Source: HGM04593 sp045592125
GTDB lineage: Bacteria > Bacteroidota > Bacteroidia > Bacteroidales > Bacteroidaceae
DNA length: 64,000 nucleotides
Reading direction: 5' to 3'
Assembly: GCA_045592125.1 (NCBI GenBank)
Contig: JAZNUE010000046.1
Location: 1 to 64,000 of the forward strand
The position numbers and the translations under genes were made by a program. This document shows, one piece after another, positions 48,792 to 59,200 of the stretch (positions within the stretch are counted from its first letter, which is position 1; each line of letters begins with the position of its first letter). The notes beneath the pieces were generated by a model. That model was not told where the DNA came from. It made no database searches and saw only the letters and a program-made list of their open reading frames with translations.

Positions 48792-49730
48792 CTATCTCTT
48801 TTCAGGGCAGTTCCTGTATTCGGCCGCCCATTGCTTGTCTACATAGTTATCCATTAGAGTACAGGCGTGCGCACTGAAATCAAGGCCGCATGCCATTATG
48901 CCGCTCCACTGTTCTATCGTTAGAGAGGAAAGCGAGCCGCGGTCTATGCCTTCAGAGACAAGGCCATATATTATACCTGCATTAAAGCTGTCGCCAGCAC
49001 CCACTGTGCTCACGACATTGACCTTCCTTACAGGATAACGCTCACTCTTGCTGCCTTTGAAAAGGTACACATCGCCGTCGCCGCTTGTGAATATGAAATT
49101 GCGGCAATAGAACATTATCTTCTCCCTGTACACTTTTGCGGCGTCCTCCATCTCATAGAGATAGCGGAAATCATCGGCCGAGCCGCGCACAATATCGGCA
49201 AGCTCAAGGTTCTCGATAAGCGCCTCGGAAAGCCTTATCCTCTCAGGTATGTGTGTCTTGCGGAAGTTTATGTCATAGTACAGCAGCGCGCCCTGCTCAT
49301 GGGCGTACTCGAGAAATGCCCTGGTCTTTGCACGCAGCACGGGATTCAGCACAAAATAGGAACCATAGATTACTATATCGCCCTCGCTTATCGGAGGGAA
49401 ATCCACCTCAAGGCGGTTATTCGGATAATCCTTGTAGAAGAGATACTCCGCGTCGTTCCTCTCGTTCAGGAAGGCCAGCGAAAGAGGCGACTTGCCGCCT
49501 GTAAAGCGGCACACGGCCGAGGAGTCGACACCGCTGTCGCGCAAGTGCGAGAGAATCATTCCTCCTACCCGGTCATCGCCAGCCTCGCTTATGAAGGAGC
49601 AGTCCACGCCCATGCGCCCGAGTGATATCATGCTGTTGTACACAGAACCTCCCGGTACCGCCTTAACCGGCTGTCCGTCCTTGAAAATAATATCGAGAAT
49701 AGTCTCGCCAATACCTATTACCCTGCCCAT
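48792..49730 (-). CDS. PfkB-family sugar kinase
   Basis: A 312-residue ribokinase-like kinase. The N terminus reads MGRVIGIGETILDIIFKDG with the substrate-binding PGGSVYNSMISLGRMG. The C-terminal ATP and catalytic-base motif is VSTVGAGDSFNAGIIYGL. A fructokinase-type activity is likely but the sugar is not defined. Its stop codon is 3 nt before the Cys/His-rich gene's start, so read-through transcription into the metal operon is possible. Confidence 0.92.
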   Translation of the reverse strand: MGRVIGIGETILDIIFKDGQPVKAVPGGSVYNSMISLGRMGVDCSFISEAGDDRVGGMILSHLRDSGVDSSAVCRFTGGKSPLSLAFLNERNDAEYLFYKDYPNNRLEVDFPPISEGDIVIYGSYFVLNPVLRAKTRAFLEYAHEQGALLYYDINFRKTHIPERIRLSEALIENLELADIVRGSADDFRYLYEMEDAAKVYREKIMFYCRNFIFTSGDGDVYLFKGSKSERYPVRKVNVVSTVGAGDSFNAGIIYGLVSEGIDRGSLSSLTIEQWSGIMACGLDFSAHACTLMDNYVDKQWAAEYRNCPEKR

Positions 49731-49739
49731 ATGCCAATC

Positions 49740-50219
49740 CTATTGTTCTGGTACATTACAAGACTCGTTACTCTGGTTCTGACGATTATTCTTACGACTG
49801 CAATATGCAACAAATGCCAATATCGTATAGCCAATAAAGCATAGGATAATCCACAGCATGGCCATAATTGCCACAAACGCAGACATTTCCGAGTCAAGAC
49901 TTCCACCATTATATTTATGTGTTTTCCACGCTATGGCCTGATCGCACATAATGTAATAGTAAAAGATTGTAGGCAACAGGCCCAGTATTATTACAACCGA
50001 AGACAGCTTGCTAAAGAATGGATTCTTTATGTCAGGTATAAGATGCCATCCTTTTCTCTTACTGAAGAACATATACCAGTAGGGAAGGAATAGCATGAAC
50101 AGCAGCAATGCTTCAATAAAGAGAAGTGCTGGCATTACAAAGTTCCACTGGCAAAACAGGAAATATACAAATGCGAGCACCAATGCAACACCTCCTGCAA
50201 CCTTGATTTTCTTTTCCAT
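49740..50219 (-). CDS. Unknown four-helix membrane protein
   Basis: A 159-residue inner-membrane protein. Hydrophobic stretches lie near residues 7-24, 28-50, 71-92 and 112-140 (for example VALVLAFVYFLFCQWNFVMP). A short basic loop with FFSKRKGWHL follows the second helix, and the C-terminal tail is hydrophilic (RKNNRQNQSNES). I do not recognise a family. The gene is more AT-rich than its neighbours and sits 9 nt upstream of pfkB. Confidence 0.65.
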   Translation of the reverse strand: MEKKIKVAGGVALVLAFVYFLFCQWNFVMPALLFIEALLLFMLFLPYWYMFFSKRKGWHLIPDIKNPFFSKLSSVVIILGLLPTIFYYYIMCDQAIAWKTHKYNGGSLDSEMSAFVAIMAMLWIILCFIGYTILAFVAYCSRKNNRQNQSNESCNVPEQ

Positions 50220-50249
50220 AATAAGTCTATTTTATTGCCCTACAATAAG

Positions 50250-50798
50250 TCAGGCTTCCGTTATAATTCTTTCAAGCTCCTCAATATCACCTGCAACAGC
50301 CATGAAGCGCTCAAGGCCGCCACGCACGAAACCGTTCTTCTCTCCCGCCCGGAGCATCTCCACAAGCGGGTCCCAGAAACCGTTCACATTATAAAGCACC
50401 ACCTTCTTGCTATGATAGCCTATCGTTGCAGCAGCCATCACATGGAATATCTCATCGAGAGTGCCTATTCCTCCAGGAAGAGCTATGAGGATGTCACTGC
50501 GCTCAAGCATTATATCCTTGCGGTCGCTCAGGTTACAGCAGTTTATTTTCTCGTCAATGAGCGCGCTTACCCGGCCGCGCTCCTCAAGGACCTGAGGCAC
50601 AACACCAGTGACATGCGCACCCGCAGCCTTGGCAGCCCTTGCCGTAGCCTCCATGAGCCCGAAGCGCGCACCGCCATATACAAGCCCCGCGCCAACGCGC
50701 CCAAGCATGGCACCAACCTCTGACGCGGCTGCGGCATACAGCGGGTCAATCTCTTCCGACGCGGCACAGAATACCGCAACACTCTTAGCAGGCATCAT
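50250..50798 (-). CDS. LOG-family Rossmann-fold protein (TIGR00730)
   Basis: A 182-residue LOG-family protein, often annotated as cytokinin riboside 5'-monophosphate phosphoribohydrolase. The motifs are GGARFGLMEATARAAK and the PGGxGTxxE motif in IALPGGIGTLDEIFHVM. In bacteria these proteins are thought to hydrolyse nucleoside monophosphates to base and ribose 5-phosphate. The start codon overlaps the stop of the ABC exporter gene as ATGA. Confidence 0.93.
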   Translation of the reverse strand: MMPAKSVAVFCAASEEIDPLYAAAASEVGAMLGRVGAGLVYGGARFGLMEATARAAKAAGAHVTGVVPQVLEERGRVSALIDEKINCCNLSDRKDIMLERSDILIALPGGIGTLDEIFHVMAAATIGYHSKKVVLYNVNGFWDPLVEMLRAGEKNGFVRGGLERFMAVAGDIEELERIITEA

Positions 50799-52636
50799 AG
50801 CGACTGCATGTCATTAAGGCGTTTGTACAGGCCGTTGAGCCCAAGCAGCTCGTCATGCTTCCCGCGCTCCACTATCTCGCCGTCGCGCAGCACGCAAATC
50901 TCATCGGCATTCTTTATTGTCGAGAGGCGGTGCGCAATGGCTATTGTCGTGCGGTCCTTCATAAGGCGCTCCAGGGCCTCCTGAACCAGGCGCTCGCTCT
51001 CGGTGTCAAGCGCCGAGGTCGCCTCGTCAAGGATGAGTATCGGCGGGTTCTTGAGAATAGCACGCGCAATGCTTATCCTCTGGCGCTGGCCGCCCGAGAG
51101 CAGGCAGCCGCGGTCACCCACATTTGTGTCGTATCCATGCTCTGTGGCCATTATGAACTCATGTGCATTGGCAATCTTCGCCGCCTCAATCACCTGCTCC
51201 ATAGTGGCGTTCTCCACGCCGAAGGTGATGTTGTTATAGAAACTGTCGTTGAACAGGATGGCCTCCTGGTTCACGTTACCGATGAGGGCACGCAAGGACT
51301 TCACTTTCATATCCTTGACATTCACGCCGTCGATAGTTATCTCGCCCTCGTCCACATCGTAATAGCGCGGGATAAGGTCAACCATTGTCGACTTTCCGCT
51401 GCCCGACTGGCCTACAAGCGCCACAGTCTTGCCCTTCTCAATCTTGAGGCTTATATTCTTGAGCACATTGCGCTCGCCATCGTACGAGAAGGTAAGGTTC
51501 CTGTACTCTATGCCCTCCTTCATTTCGGGAATCTCCACACCTTTCTCGCCGTCGGCAATGGGGTTGTCGGCCTTGAGTATCGCGTCGATACGCTCCATTG
51601 AGGCCAGGCCGCGCGGAATGCTGTACGATGCCTTGGAAAGGTCCTTGAGCGGATTTATTATGCTATAGAGTATCGTCAGGTAGTAGATAAACGCAGCGGC
51701 CGAGATTGGAGAGTTCTCTCCCAGAATCAATGTGCCGCCAAACCACAGCACAATAACAATTATGCATGTGCCGAGGAACTCGCTCACCGGATGGGCCGAC
51801 GCCTGGCGCATTGTAACCTTCATTGTGGCCGCACGCAGTTCGTTGCTGCACTTGGCAAAACGGGCCGACATCTTCTTCTCGGCAATGAACGCCTTGATTA
51901 TCCTAAGGCCGCCCAGCGTCTCCTCGAGTTGCGAGGTCGTCTCGCCCAGCTTCTGCTGCGCTACAAGCGACTTTGCCTTGAGCTTGCGCCCAATTGTGCC
52001 CATTATCCATCCGAGCACGGGTATTACGCATATTGTGAAGAGCGTGAGCTCCCAGCTGAGGTAAACCAGCGTGCCAAAGTATATGATTATGAAGATAGGG
52101 TTCTTTATGAGCATGTCAAGAGACGATACTATGGAGTTCTCCACCTCGGACACATCGCCTGTCATGCGGGCCATGATGTCGCCCTTGCGCTCCTTGGAGA
52201 AGAAGCCTATTGGCAGGCTCACTACCTTGTCGTACAGCATTGTGCGCATATCGCGGACAAGGCCTGTACGCAGAGGGATAATCGCAGCCGACGAGCCAAA
52301 GTAGCTGGCAGTCTTGAGCAGCGTCATGAAAATGAGGAAGAGCCCCAGCAGAAGCAGCACGACAGAGGCGCCGTGCTCTGCGCTCATCTCGTTCATGTAG
52401 TAAGTGAGGTTGTCCATCAGCACATCCTTCATGTTCTCCGAGGTGACCTCCTCCCATGGAGTGAACTTCACGCCCGAGGAATCGGTAACGTTAAAGAGTA
52501 TCTGCAGGATTGGTATTATAACCATGAATGAGAATACATTCAGTATCGCCGACAGGAACGTAAACACAAGGGAAAGGATGAGATACTTCTTGTAAGGCGG
52601 CACAAAGCGCATTAGAACCTTGAAAAACTCCTTCAT
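50795..52636 (-). CDS. MsbA-like ABC exporter (fused permease and ATPase)
   Basis: A 613-residue half-transporter. Six helices in the first 320 residues are followed by an ATPase domain with Walker A VGQSGSGKSTMVDLIP, signature LLSGGQRQRISIARAIL, and Walker B ILILDEATSALD. It resembles the lipid A flippase MsbA and multidrug exporters. I used the ATG at 52636 (MKEFFKVLMRF); an upstream ATG at 52672 would add 12 polar residues. Translation is coupled to the LOG gene. Confidence 0.92.
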   Translation of the reverse strand: MKEFFKVLMRFVPPYKKYLILSLVFTFLSAILNVFSFMVIIPILQILFNVTDSSGVKFTPWEEVTSENMKDVLMDNLTYYMNEMSAEHGASVVLLLLGLFLIFMTLLKTASYFGSSAAIIPLRTGLVRDMRTMLYDKVVSLPIGFFSKERKGDIMARMTGDVSEVENSIVSSLDMLIKNPIFIIIYFGTLVYLSWELTLFTICVIPVLGWIMGTIGRKLKAKSLVAQQKLGETTSQLEETLGGLRIIKAFIAEKKMSARFAKCSNELRAATMKVTMRQASAHPVSEFLGTCIIVIVLWFGGTLILGENSPISAAAFIYYLTILYSIINPLKDLSKASYSIPRGLASMERIDAILKADNPIADGEKGVEIPEMKEGIEYRNLTFSYDGERNVLKNISLKIEKGKTVALVGQSGSGKSTMVDLIPRYYDVDEGEITIDGVNVKDMKVKSLRALIGNVNQEAILFNDSFYNNITFGVENATMEQVIEAAKIANAHEFIMATEHGYDTNVGDRGCLLSGGQRQRISIARAILKNPPILILDEATSALDTESERLVQEALERLMKDRTTIAIAHRLSTIKNADEICVLRDGEIVERGKHDELLGLNGLYKRLNDMQSL

Positions 52637-52769
52637 ATAACTAAAGTTATTATTATATTCAGATAATTTCACATATTATATTCAAATAATTTCACAAAGG
52701 TATCTATTTTTTGCTATTTGCCCACCATCGGAGGCCTGTTTTTTAGGCCAGGCAGCAGCACTTGCACAC

Positions 52770-52809
52770 AAAAAAGCAGGCAAGAGCACTCATTGGTCGC
52801 TCCTGCCTG
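52770..52809 (-). terminator. Intrinsic terminator (minus strand)
   Basis: On the minus strand CAGGCAGGAGCG... pairs with ...GTGCTCTTGCCTG (52777-52809) and is followed by CTTTTTT (52770-52776). It ends the run containing the conserved hypothetical gene at 52836. Confidence 0.8.
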
Positions 52810-52835
52810 GTATTTAGCTGAAGACATTTCCTGCG

Positions 52836-53207
52836 CTATTCTGGATTATTAGCGTAGTACTCGTTCCACTCCTCAAGCACCTTCTGCCAGTCAACAGCCT
52901 CACCGTTGGCAATGGCCTCGGCCTGGCCAAGAGACTCGTCGTGACGCCTCTTCTCGGCATGGCGAAGCTTCATCGCCTCAATTGTGGCCTCGTCAAGCAC
53001 ATGTATCCTGCCACGGCGCACGCACTCGTCAAGGTCAAGCGGCCCAAAGGCCTTTCCCTGCACATTGAAGTCGGATATATTGAACTCGAACACGGTACGC
53101 AGGGTGTGCCGCACCATTTTCTGCCCTGCGCGGCCACTGGCCATCTTGCGCCCCAGAAGCTTGCGTATGATATCAATCTCGCGCTGCGAGAACTTATTTC
53201 TGCCCAT
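52836..53207 (-). CDS. Conserved Bacteroidales hypothetical protein, mostly helical
   Basis: A 123-residue basic-to-acidic protein that I recognise only as a conserved Bacteroidales hypothetical. The N-terminal half (FSQREIDIIRKLLGRKMASG) is basic and could bind nucleic acid; the middle has FEFNISDFNVQGKAFGPLDL; the C-terminal part is charged and helical with KVLEEWNEYYANN. It is 18 nt downstream of the SpoU methyltransferase gene, hinting at an RNA-related role. Confidence 0.75.
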   Translation of the reverse strand: MGRNKFSQREIDIIRKLLGRKMASGRAGQKMVRHTLRTVFEFNISDFNVQGKAFGPLDLDECVRRGRIHVLDEATIEAMKLRHAEKRRHDESLGQAEAIANGEAVDWQKVLEEWNEYYANNPE

Positions 53208-53225
53208 TTCACCGTAGTTTTTATA

Positions 53226-53765
53226 TTATTTCACAAGGCCCAGCCTCTGGGCAAGCTCCCATATTACCATTCCTGCCGTCACCGACACGTTGAGCGAATG
53301 CTTTGTACCGAACTGCGGAATCTCAATAGCGCCGTCCGACACATCAACCACCTCCTGCTGGACACCCTTGACCTCATTCCCTAGCACAACCGCATAGCGC
53401 TCGCCCGGGGAAGCAGGGAAATCCTGCAGTGCAATGCTACCCTCGCACTGCTCAATGGAGAACACCCTGAAACCTTCTTCCCGCAATGCGGCCACAGCCT
53501 CCATGGCAGAGGCAAAGTACTGCCACTCCACTGTATCCTCGGCACCAAGTGCCGTCTTATGTATTTCGGCACTTGGCGGCGTTGCCGTTATGCCGCAGAG
53601 CACTATACGCTCAACACGGAAGGCGTCGCCTGTGCGGAAGACCGAGCCCACATTATGCAGGCTGCGCACATTGTCGAGCACCACTGCAAGAGGGAGCTTG
53701 CGCGAGGCGCGGAACTCCTCGCGCCCAATGCGCCCCATCTCGGTTACAAGCTTCTTCCTGTTCAT
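53226..53765 (-). CDS. SpoU/TrmH-family RNA 2'-O-methyltransferase
   Basis: A 179-residue SPOUT methyltransferase. Motif 1 is LDNVRSLHNVGSVFRTGDAF, motif 2 is YAVVLGNEVKGV, and motif 3 is IPQFGTKHSLNVSVTAGMVI with the trefoil-knot residues. It methylates the ribose of tRNA or rRNA; which position is unclear. No N-terminal RNA-binding domain is present, as in short TrmL/TrmH-like forms. It overlaps the CoA-transferase stop by one base. Confidence 0.93.
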   Translation of the reverse strand: MNRKKLVTEMGRIGREEFRASRKLPLAVVLDNVRSLHNVGSVFRTGDAFRVERIVLCGITATPPSAEIHKTALGAEDTVEWQYFASAMEAVAALREEGFRVFSIEQCEGSIALQDFPASPGERYAVVLGNEVKGVQQEVVDVSDGAIEIPQFGTKHSLNVSVTAGMVIWELAQRLGLVK

Positions 53766-55249
53766 CAGAAACGGCTCCAGTCTGTTTTCCTCATGTCACC
53801 CTCGCGCTCGAATGTAGCATGCATGCCCAGTGCGGCAGCCACATTATGCGACACATGGCCGCTCTTGGCAATCTTCAGGTAATCCCACAGGAGATTCCTG
53901 TAGTCGGGGTGGGCGCAGTTCTCAATGAGAGTCCTTGCACGCTCGTCGGGGTTCTTGCCGCGCAGGTCGGCCACACCCCATTCGGTAACAACCACGCGCA
54001 CGTCATGCTCGGTGTGGTCGGCATGTGTCACCATCGGCACAATTGAGCTTATCATGCCGCCCTTCTGCGTCGAGGGGCATGTGAATATCGAAATGTATGC
54101 ATTGCGGGCGAAATCGCCAGAGCCGCCGATACCGTTCATAAGGCGGGTACCGCATATGTGCGATGAGTTCACGCAGCCGTAAAGGTCGGCCTCAATGGCC
54201 GTATTCATGGCGATAATGCCAAGACGGCGTATGATTTCGGGGTGGTTTGATATTTCTGACGGACGCAGGATGAGCCTGTCGCGGAAGAAATCGAGATTGT
54301 CATACACATGCTGCAGGCACTCCTGGCTCAGCGACAGAGAGCAAGTGCTGCCCGCCTTGACACGGCCCAGTTCCATAAGCTTGATTACAGAGTCCTGGAG
54401 CACCTCGGAATAGAGGTCGAGCGGCGGAATCTCGCTACACTCCTCAAGTCCTTTGAGCACTGCATTGGCCACATTGCCGATACCGCTCTGTATCGGGAGC
54501 CCTTCGCGCGGGATTATGCCGCTCTTTATGTTCTCGGTTATAAAGCCTACGACATTCTCGCCAATCTTGCGTGTCACCGGGTCAAGTTCCTTGAAGACAA
54601 CCTGCTCATTAGGCATGTGCACCTCAACAATACCTATTACTTTCTTAGGGTCTACCTGCACATAGGTCCTTCCCACGCGGTCCGACGCCTTGAATATCGG
54701 GATTTCCCTGCGGCGCGGAGGGTCCTGCGGCTCATACACATCGTGCAGGCCCATTGTGCGGTGATATGTGTTGCGCTCTATGATAATCCTGTCGGCCAGG
54801 TTCGCCACAGTCTGCCCTATTCCGCCTGCGGTCGTCAGGTAGACCTTGCCGTCAGGGGTAATGTCTATCGCCTCAAGGATTGCAATGTCAACCTTGCCCA
54901 GATAGCCATAGCGCAAGTCCTGGGCCATGAGAGAGAGGTGCAGGTCGCAATACTCAATCTCCTTGGCATTGATTGCTGTACGCACTGTGGGGTTTGAGAT
55001 GAACGGGGCACGGAAGCCTATGGCATTGGCACGCGACAGCACTCCGTCTATGGAGTCGCCGGTAGAGGCCCCCGAATAGAGGCTAATCTTGAAAGGCTTG
55101 CCAGCAGCATGCGCCTCTTCGGCACGCTTGGCAACCTCGGGAAGGACTGTCTTTGGAGTTCCGGAAAGGGTAAAGCCGCTAATGCCTACTCCATCGCCGT
55201 TGTTGATGTACATAGCCGCCTCCTGGGCCGTGATAATAGGATAGCTCAT
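53765..55249 (-). CDS. Acetate/succinate CoA-transferase (acetyl-CoA hydrolase family)
   Basis: A 494-residue CoA-transferase. The catalytic Glu is in the VVVTEWGVADLRGKNPDERA block near residue 430, and the glycine loops GIGGSGDFARNAY and SGIGNVANAVL are present. The protein is of the succinyl-CoA:acetate CoA-transferase type (Cat1/AarC-like). It could produce acetate or convert succinate during fermentation. Start at 55249 (MSYPIITAQEAA). Confidence 0.92.
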   Translation of the reverse strand: MSYPIITAQEAAMYINNGDGVGISGFTLSGTPKTVLPEVAKRAEEAHAAGKPFKISLYSGASTGDSIDGVLSRANAIGFRAPFISNPTVRTAINAKEIEYCDLHLSLMAQDLRYGYLGKVDIAILEAIDITPDGKVYLTTAGGIGQTVANLADRIIIERNTYHRTMGLHDVYEPQDPPRRREIPIFKASDRVGRTYVQVDPKKVIGIVEVHMPNEQVVFKELDPVTRKIGENVVGFITENIKSGIIPREGLPIQSGIGNVANAVLKGLEECSEIPPLDLYSEVLQDSVIKLMELGRVKAGSTCSLSLSQECLQHVYDNLDFFRDRLILRPSEISNHPEIIRRLGIIAMNTAIEADLYGCVNSSHICGTRLMNGIGGSGDFARNAYISIFTCPSTQKGGMISSIVPMVTHADHTEHDVRVVVTEWGVADLRGKNPDERARTLIENCAHPDYRNLLWDYLKIAKSGHVSHNVAAALGMHATFEREGDMRKTDWSRF

Positions 55250-55305
55250 GTCGTTTTTCTTTTATGCTTGCAATTATCGGTATAAGTTCTGACAGTCACG
55301 CGCAT

Positions 55306-55692
55306 TCAGTCATATTTCCTGTTCAGAATCTCGGAATATATGACTGCCCGCTGGGCATCTGTCTTGTCCTTTAAGCTGAAACGCCTGCTCCTGCTTTCCT
55401 CGACGGAAGGCTGCGCCGGTTCAGGCGCAGCAGTGCTGCGCGTGGCCTCATTGCGGGACCGGCTACGCGGCCTGCGGCGTTCGGCCACAGGCGCACGGTT
55501 ATTCGCAGGCACCGGCTGCTGGACGGGTTCTGCCTGCTGCACTGCAGGTTCCTCGGGTTCATAATACTCAACTTCGGGGAACGCCTCATTGGCCATTGGC
55601 CCGTCGTCGCGCCCCTTGCCAACAAGCGCCTTTATAGTATATACTCCCGAATAGAGAATAACCAGCAGGACTATTGTAAGTATGCTTTCCAT
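55306..55692 (-). CDS. Small single-helix membrane protein with basic tail
   Basis: A 128-residue protein. The N terminus (SILTIVLLVILYSGVYTIKA) is one transmembrane helix. The rest is disordered: an acidic stretch (FPEVEYYEPEEP), a Pro/Gln segment, then an Arg-rich segment (ERRRPRSRSRNEATR). The end KDKTDAQRAVIYSEILNRKY may be a helix. It resembles conserved small Bacteroidales proteins of unknown function. It follows the thioesterase gene by 3 nt. Confidence 0.7.
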   Translation of the reverse strand: MESILTIVLLVILYSGVYTIKALVGKGRDDGPMANEAFPEVEYYEPEEPAVQQAEPVQQPVPANNRAPVAERRRPRSRSRNEATRSTAAPEPAQPSVEESRSRRFSLKDKTDAQRAVIYSEILNRKYD

Positions 55693-55695
55693 AAC

Positions 55696-56115
55696 CTATG
55701 CATTTTCTTTAAAGTAATCCCCGAACATCTCATCGAATATCTCGCCGCGTGTGAGGCGCCCGTCCTTCAGGCATATGACCTCAGCCTCCCCTTTGGCAGA
55801 GAGACGCTCATCGGCAAGACTGTATATGTCCTGGACGATGACAAGCCTTGCCCCCTTGCGCACCATATTTATGCGCACAGCGAACCTGTCGCTGCCGCGC
55901 AGCGGGCGCTTGTACTCTATTGTTATCTTTGAGACCATAAGGTCAACCCCCTTGGCGTGCAGCTCGCTGAAGCTCACTCCCAAGGACTCAAGGAACTCAT
56001 GGCGTGCGTGCTCCATGTAGTGCTGGTAGTTGGCATTGTTTACAACCCCCTGTATGTCGCACTCATAGTCGCGCACCTTCATCTCAAGCTCAAAACTATA
56101 CTTTTCCATAGGCAT
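55696..56115 (-). CDS. Hotdog-fold acyl-CoA thioesterase
   Basis: A 139-residue 4-hydroxybenzoyl-CoA thioesterase-like protein. The motif VRDYECDIQGVVNNANYQHY carries the catalytic-type Asp, and HARHEFLESLG follows. The closing strand is YKRPLRGSDRFAVRINMV. It hydrolyses an acyl-CoA; the chain is undefined. The start at 56115 has an alternative ATG two codons on (56109). Confidence 0.93.
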   Translation of the reverse strand: MPMEKYSFELEMKVRDYECDIQGVVNNANYQHYMEHARHEFLESLGVSFSELHAKGVDLMVSKITIEYKRPLRGSDRFAVRINMVRKGARLVIVQDIYSLADERLSAKGEAEVICLKDGRLTRGEIFDEMFGDYFKENA

Positions 56116-56133
56116 ACCTGTTCGCTGTTATGG

Positions 56134-56159
56134 CAAATATACAACAATAAAATTACAAA
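56134..56159 (-). promoter_or_regulatory. Promoter of the thioesterase operon
   Basis: On the minus strand TATATTTG (56134-56141) fits the -7 box, with TTTG (56156-56159) 14 nt upstream, a short spacer. It is divergent from mfd. Confidence 0.5.
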
Positions 56160-56210
56160 AGCTGTTTTTAGGGAAAATTATCATTGGCATTCCCCAGGCA
56201 CATGCGTTAT

Positions 56211-56244
56211 TTGTTTTCTTTTTGCAAGTTTTTTCATACCTTCG
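56211..56244 (+). promoter_or_regulatory. mfd promoter
   Basis: TTG (56211-56213) and TACCTTCG (56237-56244) with a 23-nt spacer. Transcription would start only a few nt before the ATG at 56253, so the mRNA is nearly leaderless and the in-frame ATG at 56184 cannot be the start. Confidence 0.5.
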
Positions 56245-56252
56245 CAGGGCAA

Positions 56253-59200
56253 ATGGCAATGGAACCTAAAGAAATCCAACATATATATGCTCAGCACCCG
56301 GGCGTGGACGCCCTGCTGAGGCTGCGCGAGGAGGGAGGCAAGAAGCATGCCTTTCTTGAGGGGCTGCTAGGCAGCAGCGCAGCCATGATGCTGTGCGGCC
56401 TCAAGCAAAGGGCGCCAGAACAGACTATGCTTGTGGTGATGAATGACGCCGAGGAGGCCGGATACTTCTACCATGACATGGTACAGGTTGCAGGCGATAG
56501 CAACATACTCTTCTTTCCCTCATCGTTCCGCCGCGCAATGAAATACGGGCAGGAGGACGACGCCAGCCGCATTCTCCGTACCGAGGTGATGAGCCGCCTC
56601 ATCAATCGCAAGCGCAAGGAAGGGCTGCTCATAGTCACCTGCCCCGACGCGCTTGCCGAGAAGGTTGCCTCGCAGGACGACCTTGAGGAGAAGACCCTGT
56701 CAGTTGCTGTGGGCGACCGCATAGGCCGCGACGAGATTGAGAAGAGACTTGCCGCCCTTAAGTTCAAGGAGGTTACATACGTGTACGAGCCTGGAGAGTT
56801 CGCTGTGCGAGGCAGCCTCATCGATATTTTCTCCTTTTCATCGGAGTTTCCTTACCGCATAGACTTCTTTGGAGACGAGATTGACAGCATAAGGACATTC
56901 GAGGTAGAGAACCAGCTCTCAAGGGAACGCATTGAGGAGGCAAGCATTGTCCCCAAAGTCACAGGCACGGAGAAGACTGCAATCACCTCGTTCCTGCCAA
57001 AGAACAGCATTCTCATTACAAAGGACATAGATTTTGTAAAGGGGAGCATCGAGAAACTGCGCAACGAGGGTTTCACACTGCAGGCAAGGCTCTCGGAGAG
57101 CGAGCTGCCCGAGATGCCTGAGCTCATGTCGGCCGTTGAAGTGGAGACCTTTGCCAGGAGCGTAAGGCACTGGGAACTGCGCAGCAATGCCGCAGCAGCC
57201 ACAAGAGTAAGGCTCGACACATCGCTCCAGCCGCTCTTCCACAAGGATTTTGACCTAGTGAGCCAGAACTTCAGGGAATACCTTGAAAAGGGATACAGGA
57301 TATTCCTCCTCACCGACGACCTGCACCAGGCCGAGCGCCTGAAGGCCATATTTGAGGAACGTGGCGATGACATCCCCTTCACCCCTGTGGGACACACAAT
57401 CCACGAAGGATTCTGCGACAACACGCTGAAAATAGCCTTTTTCACCGACCACCAGCTGTTCGGGCGTTTCCACAACTTCCGCCTGCGCAGCGACCGTGCA
57501 CGTAACGGCAAGGTAGCGCTCACGATAAAGGAGCTCAAGGAGTTCGGCATTGGCGACTACATTGTACACATTGACCACGGAGTGGGCAAGTTCGGCGGGC
57601 TTGTGCGCATACCAAACGGCAGTTCCACACAGGAAGCAATCAAGCTCATATACAAGAACGACGATGTTGTCTTCGTGTCAATCCACAACCTGCACAAGAT
57701 ATCCAAGTACCGTGGCAAGGAGGGCGAGCCTCCCACGGTGAACAAGCTTGGCACCGGCGCATGGGAGCGCATGAAGGAGCGCACCAAGAAGAAAATAAAG
57801 GACATCGCGCGCGACCTTATAAGGCTCTATTCGCAGCGCCACCAGGAGGAAGGCTTTGCCTTCTCGCCCGACAGTTACCTGCAGACAGAGCTGGAGGCAA
57901 GCTTCATATACGAGGACACCCCCGACCAGCTCAAGGCCACCAATGACGTAAAGCGCGACATGGAGCGCAAGCGTCCTATGGACCGCCTCATCTGCGGCGA
58001 TGTCGGGTTCGGGAAGACCGAAGTGGCCATACGCGCTGCCTTCAAGGCCGCAACCGACGGGAAGCAGGTTGCCGTGCTGGTACCGACCACTGTGCTCGCC
58101 TACCAGCACTACCTCACATTCAAGGAGAGGCTGAAGGACTTTCCGTGCAGGGTGGAATACCTGAGCCGTGCACGCGGCGCTGCCGCCACAAAGAAGATTC
58201 TTGAAGAAATCAAGGAAGGAAAGATAGACATTATCATTGGCACGCACAAGCTCACCGGCAAGGAAGTCAAGTTCAAGGACCTTGGGCTGCTCATCATTGA
58301 CGAGGAACAGAAGTTCGGTGTTGCAGTAAAGGAACGGCTGCGCCAGTTCAAGGTGAATGTGGACACGCTCACCATGACCGCAACCCCAATCCCGCGCACC
58401 CTGCAGTTCTCCATTATGGGCGCGCGCGACCTCTCCATGATACAGACACCCCCTCCCAACCGATACCCCATTCACACCGAAATACACAATTTCGACGCCG
58501 AAGTAATAAAGGAGGCAATAAGCTTTGAATTGAGCCGCAACGGGCAGGTGTTCCTCATAACCAACCGCATATCAGGCATGGACGAGCTGGCACGTCTGGT
58601 AAGGAAGCATGTGCCCGACGCAAGAGTGTGCATAGGCCACGGGCAGATGGAGCCTGCCGCGCTCGAGAAGATTCTCTACGAGTTCATAAACCATGACTAT
58701 GACGTGCTCATTGCCACATCAATTGTAGAGAACGGCATTGACATCCCCAACGTAAACACCATTATAATAAACCAGGCACAGAACTTTGGCCTTAGCGACC
58801 TGCACCAGATGCGCGGGCGCGTCGGGCGCGGCAAGCGAAAGGCTTTCTGCTATATGCTCACCCCCCCAAGAGAGTACCTCCCCACCGACGCCCGCCGGCG
58901 CCTCGAGGCCATAGAGAGCTTCAGCGAGCTTGGCAGCGGCATGCACATTGCCATGCAGGACCTCGACATACGCGGCGCAGGCAACCTGCTGGGCGCCGAG
59001 CAGAGCGGGTTCATTGCCGACCTGGGATATGAGACATACCAGAAAATCCTTGCCGAGGCGGTGCGCGAGCTCAAGGACGAGGAGTTCAGCGACATACTTA
59101 CACAGGAGGAAGAGAGCGCAAGCGACATCACGCGCTATGTAAAGGAGTGCTTTGTAGAAAGCGACCTTGAGCTACTGTTCCCCGCGCTGTATGTCCCCGA

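Noticed and set aside
56852..58487. Long minus-strand frames opposite mfd
   Set aside because: Shadows of a GC-rich coding gene; no family resemblance.
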